Part shown: positions 15,963 through 22,661 of the stretch, piece after piece
How positions within the stretch are numbered: position 1 is the stretch's first letter
Layout: each line of letters starts with the position of its first letter
From: Saprospiraceae bacterium
GTDB taxonomy: Bacteria; Bacteroidota; Bacteroidia; Chitinophagales; Saprospiraceae
DNA: 38,198 bases
Assembly: GCA_013001975.1 (NCBI GenBank)
Contig: JABDKX010000064.1
Span: 1 to 38,198, forward strand
Direction of reading: 5' to 3'
The notes under the pieces: model-generated
Databases searched by the model: none
Told to the model about the DNA's origin: nothing
What the model saw: the letters and a program-made list of their open reading frames with translations, nothing else
Position numbers and translations under genes: made by a program

Positions 15963-18542
15963 TTAGTCTAAAAATTGAGCGAGAACACATACTTTTTTTC
16001 CATTGATAACATCGCCATCAGGATGAAAAAATTCGTACTGAATGATGTACATTCCAATTGGCGCTAATTGCCCATCTGCTTTTATGCCATCCCATCTTAT
16101 AAATCCATCACTGCTCAGTAATTCATTATTTGCAATTTGCCTTTTAAACCTGCCGCTGTCATCGTATACATTTACATTAGCAACGTAACCTGGTTTATTT
16201 AAAGCATAATTTAAAAATAGAATGTCTTTATCGCTGTCACCATTAGGAGAGAAAGTTTGGTACTCTAAAAATATTTCGCCATCTGCAGGATTGGATTGAA
16301 TCAATTGCGCTGAATTGCGATATCCAGGTGTTGCAAAATTGTTGGATTCTGCAGATGAAAACCAATTGCTAGGGTCGTTTGTTTCAGATATTGTAGATAT
16401 CCTTTCTAAACTTACACCTTCATTTTCGCGCAAGAGATCAAAGTGATAATTTTCATCATAGTCAAAAAAATCAATTGTTGAAATATTGCCCATTTTTTCT
16501 ACTTGAAGAGAAATGTTTCCATCAGAATCATTAAAGGCAGGCAGGTTTTGAGAAACAATATTGGCGTCAGCAGGTGGTACATATTGGTCAACAACAATGT
16601 CAGGATTTTCCGTCATCGCCAATATTTGATTAGGCTCCATAAAACCACCCAGAACTATAGGATTCAGGTTGCCACTTTGACTGTTTAGAATAATCAAATT
16701 ATCTAAGCGAATAAATTTTTGACTGACATTGATTATTTCTAAAAAGTCAGATTGATCCTTATATGGATTGAATAAAATTTCATTGATTAAAAGATCACCA
16801 ACTTCTGCATCCTCAATTAATCTTAATTCAAATTCATGTGCATCGATAGGTTCTCCACAATCGGTTTCCATTTTATCAATCGATAAGGTATAAACCTCTC
16901 CACTTTCAATGCCGTTATTTAAAAACAAAATCACTTTTTTAGGATTATCATTGTCTGCTATGATATCCGAGATACTAATTCCATCAATATCATAGTTAGA
17001 CACGTCAAGTGCTAAGTCAAGGTTGATTGCGGTTAAAAACCTAACTTCAATTTCCTGTTCGTTTATAATGGAAACATTTATTTTTTCTAATGTTTGAATG
17101 GCAATTGAATTTTTATATCCAGGCGTCCCAAAATTTGTTGTTTCTAATGCTGAACTCCAATTAGAAAATGTGTTTGTCGATTCAATAGTTGATATTCTTT
17201 CAAAACTCACACCATCAGTACTTGACAATGAGGCATCATGTTGGTCATCATTATAATCATATGAATCAATAATGATTCGCTCGGTGTTTTGTAATAAAAT
17301 GAGAGAAGCATTGCCATCAGTGTTGTTAAATCCTGGGATCGGATGTTCAACAATATTGGCATCTATAGGCGGTGAATAATTGAGAAGGATATTAAATTCA
17401 GTTGGCGTAAAAGCAATTATGTCATCAGCTTCCAATATGATGTTTTCTTCAATAATGTCTTCATCATCTCTATCATCATTTCTAATAATTAAGTTTTTAA
17501 GTGACATTGTTTTCCCACTGACATTTATAATTTCAATATAGTCAACACCATTACTGATTGGATCAGAAAGCAATTCATTGATTAAAAGGTCTCCAACTTG
17601 AGGACTTTCAATAATTGAAAAAGTTTCAGTAATAGGAGCAGAAATATTACCTGAAATATCTTGGATGTTTTGAATTGTAATTTGAGAATTATCACAACCA
17701 CTTAAAGATTCGGATAAAATTAATGCTAAGCTACTCATCGAAGTTGGGTCAAATAAGATACTGCCAATTTCAATCGATGGTGTCAAAATATAGTTACTTA
17801 ATTCTGTCGCAGATGTTTCATCTAAAGGCTCATTGAAATCTAATTGAATGCGATTGTTATCCAGCACTTCTAATTTTACAAGTTGAGGTGCTTCTGTATC
17901 TGCGAGAATTTCATTTATAATTATATTATCAAAAATAAAATTATCGGCATTCGAACTTGTGTAATTACAAATGAAGCCAAAAAATTGTTGAGACATAATA
18001 ATGTCATCACCAAAGTTGATATCCAATTGGGTAGTTAGATTGCCATCAGAAACAGATTCAGTGAAAAGCGACCAATTATCACTTCCAGATTTAGTGAGGT
18101 TAATTTTTAAATTAAAAGAGGAGGAAATGAAGCCAAGTGGACCTGATCCGATTATAGTTTCAATGCCATTATCTAATCGAACAAGATGGATGGCATCATC
18201 AGAACCCGATTCTCCCATTTTTAAAATATATCCATTTGCTAACAATAGATCGACATTGTCAACAGCCAACAAAACGATTAAATTATTATTAGAAGAAGGA
18301 GAAAATCTTAACTGAACATCAAATGACCAGTTTAAACTATCTGGAAAAGAAACTGCATGATACAAAATTGATTGTCCAGCTTCAGAAGCATTTAATTGCA
18401 AAGCATCGTTTCCATTTATAATAAAATCATCTTGTTGACCTTGCCATGTATCGATATTACCAGAACTGAAATCATCACTGAATTGACCAAATATCGAAAA
18501 ATGACTGAAAATTGCAATTATTATGATTTTAAATTTATGCAT
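15963..18542 (-). CDS. Secreted multidomain protein with two Ig-like/lamin-tail modules
   Basis: 859 residues. Signal peptide 1-20 (IIIIAIFSHFSIFGQ). Domain order: jelly-roll/LamG-like domain (21-210), Ig-like domain (215-310, EPLDETSATELSNYIL), lamin-tail domain (315-478, GDLLINELLSDPISNGVDYIEIIN), second Ig-like domain (485-575), second lamin-tail domain (580-745, GDLLINEILFNPYKDQSDFLEI) and a FlgD-like C-terminal domain (755-859, FSPNGDSDKDIL, VNVYDDSGRF, GFIRWDG, LAPIGMYIIQYEFFH). The Ig/lamin-tail pair is an internal duplication. The C-terminus does not match the common T9SS type A tail; whether it carries an export signal is unclear. Surface or extracellular; function unknown. Confidence 0.87.
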   Translation of the reverse strand: MHKFKIIIIAIFSHFSIFGQFSDDFSSGNIDTWQGQQDDFIINGNDALQLNASEAGQSILYHAVSFPDSLNWSFDVQLRFSPSSNNNLIVLLAVDNVDLLLANGYILKMGESGSDDAIHLVRLDNGIETIIGSGPLGFISSSFNLKINLTKSGSDNWSLFTESVSDGNLTTQLDINFGDDIIMSQQFFGFICNYTSSNADNFIFDNIIINEILADTEAPQLVKLEVLDNNRIQLDFNEPLDETSATELSNYILTPSIEIGSILFDPTSMSSLALILSESLSGCDNSQITIQNIQDISGNISAPITETFSIIESPQVGDLLINELLSDPISNGVDYIEIINVSGKTMSLKNLIIRNDDRDDEDIIEENIILEADDIIAFTPTEFNILLNYSPPIDANIVEHPIPGFNNTDGNASLILLQNTERIIIDSYDYNDDQHDASLSSTDGVSFERISTIESTNTFSNWSSALETTNFGTPGYKNSIAIQTLEKINVSIINEQEIEVRFLTAINLDLALDVSNYDIDGISISDIIADNDNPKKVILFLNNGIESGEVYTLSIDKMETDCGEPIDAHEFELRLIEDAEVGDLLINEILFNPYKDQSDFLEIINVSQKFIRLDNLIILNSQSGNLNPIVLGGFMEPNQILAMTENPDIVVDQYVPPADANIVSQNLPAFNDSDGNISLQVEKMGNISTIDFFDYDENYHFDLLRENEGVSLERISTISETNDPSNWFSSAESNNFATPGYRNSAQLIQSNPADGEIFLEYQTFSPNGDSDKDILFLNYALNKPGYVANVNVYDDSGRFKRQIANNELLSSDGFIRWDGIKADGQLAPIGMYIIQYEFFHPDGDVINGKKVCVLAQFLD

Positions 18543-18681
18543 GCAACTAAGATAATAAGTAGGATTGAAAAGTGATGCGAAATATTAATTAATTTAAATA
18601 TGATAAATTGACAAAATATATTAAGCTGATACTAGCTTCTTTAATAGACTTTTCTCAACTTTGACGTCCTAAATAAAAGAG

Positions 18682-19671
18682 ATGAAAATAGCTTTAGTAG
18701 GTGCTACAGGATTGGTTGGAAGAGAGATGATTGAGGTCTTGGAAGAACGCAAGATATCTTGTGATGAATTCATTCCGGTTGCTTCAGCGCGATCAGTAGG
18801 TAAGGAGATCAAATTCAATGGTGAAACGTACATTGTTCATTCTATGCAAGATGCCATTGATAAAGCACCTGATTTTGCATTGTTTTCAGCAGGAGGCGAA
18901 ACCTCTAAAACATATGCACCGCTTTTCGCCGATAAAGGAACCACAGTTATTGACAATTCTTCTGCCTGGAGGATGGATCCAGAAGTTAAATTGGTAGTCC
19001 CAGAAGTGAATGGCGACATTATTACCAATGAAGATCGGATTATAGCTAATCCAAATTGTAGTACAATTCAGTTGGTGGTTGCCTTGAATCCATTGCATCA
19101 AGCTTATGGAATTAAGAGGTTGGTTATATCAACGTATCAATCTTTTACTGGAACGGGGGCAAATGCTGTTGCGCAATATGAGGCCGAAAAGAAAGGCCAA
19201 ACTAATGACAACTATCCAATGGCTTATCATTATCCAATATTTGAGAATTGCTTGCCGCATTGTGATGTTTTTTTGGAAAATGATTATACGAAAGAAGAAA
19301 TGAAATTGGTTCATGAAACAAGAAAGATCATGAATGCACCACAGATGAACATAACAGCGACTGCCGTGCGTGTTCCTGTTCATGGAGGACATTCTGAGGC
19401 GGTTAATATAGAATTTGAAAAACAATTTGATATTGATGAGGTCAAATCATTGCTTCGAAAAGAAAAAGGTTTGATATTACAAGATGATATAGATAAAAAC
19501 GTTTATCCTATGCCAAGGTTTGCAAGAAAAAAGGATGAAGTTTTTGTTGGAAGGGTGCGAAGAGACGAATCAATTGACAAAGGGTTAAATATTTGGGTAG
19601 TTGCTGATAATTTGAGAAAAGGAGCCGCAACAAACGCCGTTCAAATATTACAGAAATTAATAACTGACTAG
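18682..19671 (+). CDS. asd: Aspartate-semialdehyde dehydrogenase
   Basis: 329 residues. Converts aspartyl phosphate to aspartate semialdehyde with NADPH, the branch point to diaminopimelate/lysine, threonine and methionine. N-terminal nucleotide-binding GATGLVG (7-13); catalytic Cys126 in NPNCSTIQL; RVPVHGGHSEAVNIEF at 230-245 with the general-base His237. Length is normal for the family. It is divergent from the lamin-tail gene (139-base gap) and has no aspartokinase or dap gene beside it. The 97 bases after the stop show no clear terminator. Confidence 0.96.
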   Translation: MKIALVGATGLVGREMIEVLEERKISCDEFIPVASARSVGKEIKFNGETYIVHSMQDAIDKAPDFALFSAGGETSKTYAPLFADKGTTVIDNSSAWRMDPEVKLVVPEVNGDIITNEDRIIANPNCSTIQLVVALNPLHQAYGIKRLVISTYQSFTGTGANAVAQYEAEKKGQTNDNYPMAYHYPIFENCLPHCDVFLENDYTKEEMKLVHETRKIMNAPQMNITATAVRVPVHGGHSEAVNIEFEKQFDIDEVKSLLRKEKGLILQDDIDKNVYPMPRFARKKDEVFVGRVRRDESIDKGLNIWVVADNLRKGAATNAVQILQKLITD

Positions 19672-19768
19672 ATACTGAAACGATTATTTACTGACTGATG
19701 GAATTGGTGATATTATAAATGTATTACCTGGATTATTAAAATTACTGAATTAAAGATTTAAGAAACGT

Positions 19769-21535
19769 ATGAAAAAGAAGATTGTACTTTGGGGAGAAGA
19801 TGAGAATAATAAAAAAATTCTCGTGGCCTTAGAATTATTAGCAAAGGAAAATAAAGTAAACATTTACACCTTTGACGAACAGTTAGCCACAGAATCATTT
19901 TATAATTCATTAATGGATGATTGGAGAATAGGAAAAGAAATTGAATTTCCTGAAGGCTTCAAACTTATTGAAAGTCCATTAAGTATGACTGATGATTTAC
20001 TTCCCGAAAATATTAAAGTACAACGAAGCGACGTGATCACACGTGCAAAAGCAGAATGGCATTTTGTTGTTTTGTCATCAAAACTATATGACTTATATCA
20101 TTCAGAATTGGAAGATTTTAAAGAACGTATTTCCAAATTGACTTCGTTTGAAAGTGGCATCTTTGAAGAACTGAAAGGTTTTTGGTCTAAGGTAGCTGAC
20201 CAAGCAAGAGAAAGAAACATTTTTAGAGATCATGCAGATCGTTTGAAAAATCAAACGAATGAATTATTTAATAGACTTAAAGAGTTAAGATCGAAAGCCA
20301 ATGCTGAAATGGCTAAAGTTTCTAAAGAAACAATGAAAGGTTTTAATGAAAAGTTAGATGAATTAAATGTCAAAGTTGAAAAAGGATTAGGATTGAATCC
20401 GATATTTGAAGAGTTGAAAAAAATGCAAGCTGACTTTAAAAAAGCGACACTCACCAGAGATGATAGAAATAAACTTTGGAAAAAAATAGATACGGCCTTT
20501 AAAAATTTGAAGGAGAAGAAATATGGAAAAAGAGAAGGCGATCAAAACAGAGACAGCAGATTAGGAAGAAGGTATGATGGCCTCATGTCAGCTATTGAAA
20601 AAATGGAAAGGTCAATTTCTCGTGATAAAAAAGATATTGATTATCAAAACAAAAGAGTAGGCGAGACGCATGGTCAATTAGAAATGCAAATCAGACAAGC
20701 CAAAGTGATGATGATTCAAGAGCGAATCAATTCTAAGCAAGAGAAGCTGAATGAAATGTTAGCCACCAAAGTTGATCTTGAAAAACGAATTGAAAAAGAA
20801 GAAGCTAAAAAAGCAAAAGCTGCAGAAAAAAAGAAGATTGATAAAAAGAAAGAAGAATTAAAAGAGAAAATTGCAGGTGAAATTTCACAGCAGACAGAAG
20901 AGATGAAAGAAGAGGCTGAGAAACTTGCAAAAGCAGCGGATGCCATAAATAAAAAACCTAAGGAAAAGGAAACGCCTAAGAAAGAAAGTATGTTGGGGGC
21001 CATTTCTACGGTTGCAGGTGAAGCGTTGGAAAATGTTGTCGATACTGTGAAAGCTGTTTCTGAAGTTGTAGGCGATAAAATGGGAGAGAAGGTTGATGAG
21101 ATTAAAGACAAACTTGAAGTGGATGAAAAAGTGGAATCTTTAAAAGAAGCTGTCAGCGAATTGAAAGAAGATATTTCTGAAAAAGTAGACGATATCAAAT
21201 CTTCGATGACTGAAAAGAAAGCAGATGGTGAAGAAGGCTTAATGGATAAAATTGCTAATGTGGGAAAGAAAATTGCTGATGAAGTGAAAGAAGTGGCAAG
21301 TGATGTCAAAGAAGAAATAAAGGAAAAGGTTGACGATGTAAAAGCATCAATGACAGATAAAGAAGAATCTGGAACTGAAGCAGGGAAAGAAGAGAAAAGC
21401 TTTTTAGGAAAAATTGCCGATGTTGGTTCGAAAGTTATGGACGAGGTTTCTGAAGTTGCAGGCGATTTAAAAGAAAAGGCAGAGGAAGTCATTCAAGATG
21501 CTAAAGACGCCATGTCTGATAGCGAAGAGGAATAA
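19769..21535 (+). CDS. Coiled-coil protein with LEA-like C-terminal repeats
   Basis: 588 residues, no signal peptide or membrane helix; very rich in Lys, Glu, Asp and Ala. Residues 1-100 are more globular. 110-350 are long helices; two stretches (ELKGFWSKVADQARERN at 134-150 and RDDRNKLWKKIDTAFKNLK at 230-248) resemble DUF349 helical repeats, a weak match. 340-405 is a charged coiled coil. 408-584 hold three diverged copies of an amphipathic unit with the pattern KIAxVGxKxxDEVxEVAxDxKE, like the LEA/apolipoprotein-type 11-mer helices. The acidic tail is SDSEEE. I cannot name it; a desiccation/stress or structural cytoplasmic role is inference from the LEA-like tail. Confidence 0.85.
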   Translation: MKKKIVLWGEDENNKKILVALELLAKENKVNIYTFDEQLATESFYNSLMDDWRIGKEIEFPEGFKLIESPLSMTDDLLPENIKVQRSDVITRAKAEWHFVVLSSKLYDLYHSELEDFKERISKLTSFESGIFEELKGFWSKVADQARERNIFRDHADRLKNQTNELFNRLKELRSKANAEMAKVSKETMKGFNEKLDELNVKVEKGLGLNPIFEELKKMQADFKKATLTRDDRNKLWKKIDTAFKNLKEKKYGKREGDQNRDSRLGRRYDGLMSAIEKMERSISRDKKDIDYQNKRVGETHGQLEMQIRQAKVMMIQERINSKQEKLNEMLATKVDLEKRIEKEEAKKAKAAEKKKIDKKKEELKEKIAGEISQQTEEMKEEAEKLAKAADAINKKPKEKETPKKESMLGAISTVAGEALENVVDTVKAVSEVVGDKMGEKVDEIKDKLEVDEKVESLKEAVSELKEDISEKVDDIKSSMTEKKADGEEGLMDKIANVGKKIADEVKEVASDVKEEIKEKVDDVKASMTDKEESGTEAGKEEKSFLGKIADVGSKVMDEVSEVAGDLKEKAEEVIQDAKDAMSDSEEE

Positions 21536-21543
21536 AAAAGGAT

Positions 21544-21573
21544 GACCTGTCAGGTTATAGAACCTGACAGGTT
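21544..21573. repeat. Inverted pair of the ACCTGNCAGGT element
   Basis: GACCTGTCAGGTT (21544-21556), four-base loop, AACCTGACAGGTT (21561-21573); 12 of 13 pairs match. It lies between the convergent LEA-like and NTF2-like genes, eight bases after the former's stop, and could act as a terminator in both directions. Each arm is itself a near-palindrome. The same element recurs at 22485-22519 and 22570-22583. Confidence 0.8.
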
Positions 21574-21593
21574 ATTTATAAAACATATATAAT

Positions 21594-22442
21594 TTACTTA
21601 TCATATATTCTTAAGAAGGATTGAATTTCTTCATTTGGAACAGTCACTGATAACACGTAATGCTCGATTCTCCATTCTCCATTTTCTTTAACCAAAACTC
21701 CTGAACCACGACATGGTCCCATCCAAGTGTCCAGCAGCTCATCAAACCATGCTGTTTTTTCAAAATCGTCAGAATATACATTGCGGCTGACCCTTTTAAA
21801 ATCCCAGGCTTTTCCTTTTTCAAAATAAGGTGCAGCAAATGCCATAAACTCATCCTTCGTCCACACCTCCGTTTTATCGGTCCCAATAAAAATAGAGTTT
21901 GTCGTCATCAAGTTGAAATAGGTATCACTATCTGCATTGGTAGCCGCTAAGTGCCAATCATCAAGCAGATTTTCAATGGCTATTTTTTCATTTTGAAAAG
22001 TACAATTGCTCAATCTTCTTGAGTCAGCTAAGGAAATTATTTTCCATTGATCTCCTATATATGCTAATGTAAAATTATTAACACCGCAATGACTTAAGCT
22101 CCCTTTGTAGTAAAAGGAATAATCCATCCACACGTTTGCCAGTCCATCGTCAATATTGGTGTTGAAATTTGAGACCCTCTCATCTAGTTCACCTGGTAAA
22201 GACTTAGCAATTGAATTTATAAATGCAGATTTTGGAATAGCAGATACTTTGCCTGTTTTGTCTTCACCTATCATAGTGGAAGAAAGTGTTGCCTCATCAG
22301 ATATTATATTATTCAAATATCCTGTATCGATGGTAGCCATAGCTTGAAAAAACTTATGAATAACATCTTCGGGTGATGTTGTACTTTGTCCGTGTAAAAA
22401 GTGAGAAAAAAGGATTAGGGTTAGAATTTTTATTTTTTTCAT
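21594..22442 (-). CDS. Secreted protein with two NTF2-like domains
   Basis: 282 residues: signal peptide 1-18 (KKIKILTLILFSHFLHG), then two SnoaL/NTF2-like cone folds. The first runs about 22-145 (SPEDVIHKFFQAMATIDTGYLNNIISDEATL to GDQWKIISLAD), the second about 150-280 (IENLLDDWHLAATNADSDTYFNLM, FIGTDKTEVWTKDEFMAFAAPYFEKGKAWDF, GVLVKENGEWRIEHYVLS). The second belongs to the SnoaL_3-like group. Such domains bind small molecules or serve as enzymes; the ligand is unknown. Both ends of the gene are flanked by the palindromic ACCTGACAGGT element. Confidence 0.87.
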   Translation of the reverse strand: MKKIKILTLILFSHFLHGQSTTSPEDVIHKFFQAMATIDTGYLNNIISDEATLSSTMIGEDKTGKVSAIPKSAFINSIAKSLPGELDERVSNFNTNIDDGLANVWMDYSFYYKGSLSHCGVNNFTLAYIGDQWKIISLADSRRLSNCTFQNEKIAIENLLDDWHLAATNADSDTYFNLMTTNSIFIGTDKTEVWTKDEFMAFAAPYFEKGKAWDFKRVSRNVYSDDFEKTAWFDELLDTWMGPCRGSGVLVKENGEWRIEHYVLSVTVPNEEIQSFLRIYDK

Positions 22443-22484
22443 GGAATTAAATTAGCAATTAATCCTAAATTATTTTTAAAAAAA

Positions 22485-22519
22485 GATGACCTGTCAGGTT
22501 CACAACCTGACAGGTCATC
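22485..22519. repeat. Perfect 16-bp inverted repeat of the ACCTGNCAGGT element
   Basis: GATGACCTGTCAGGTT (22485-22500), loop CAC, AACCTGACAGGTCATC (22504-22519): all 16 pairs match. It lies upstream of the NTF2-like gene, about 43 bases from its ATG, in a 219-base gap. Confidence 0.85.
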
Positions 22520-22569
22520 TAGTACAATCGTGTGATTTTCAAACACTTACCTTGTACTCCAAGGTCGAC

Positions 22570-22583
22570 AACCTGACAGGTCC
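22570..22583. repeat. Single copy of the ACCTGACAGGT element
   Basis: AACCTGACAGGTCC, the right half of the repeats at 21561 and 22504, without a clear left arm (a diverged one may lie in the preceding AAGGTCGAC). Same gap as the full repeat. Confidence 0.7.
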
Positions 22584-22603
22584 AAGTATTGATAATAAAA
22601 AAA

Positions 22604-22631
22604 GGAGCGATGAAAGGTATTTCATCACTCC
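22604..22631 (-). terminator. Intrinsic terminator of the TonB receptor gene
   Basis: 12-base arms GGAGCGATGAAA (22604-22615) and TTTCATCACTCC (22620-22631) with one mismatch and a GGTA loop. Read on the minus strand, the hairpin is followed by seven Ts. It starts about 30 bases after the receptor stop. Confidence 0.85.
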
Positions 22632-22661
22632 AAAGAGTTATTATAAGGTATTTCTTTAATA

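Noticed and set aside
19700-19755. Start-less short frame reading GIGDIINVLPGLLKLLN after asd, like an amphipathic peptide
   Set aside because: No start codon in frame and only ~24 codons; probably chance in AT-rich DNA.
20716-21492. 258-codon Ser/Phe-rich frame on the minus strand
   Set aside because: It mirrors the Lys/Glu-rich LEA-like gene; antisense of GAA/AAA codons gives Ser/Phe runs. No family features.
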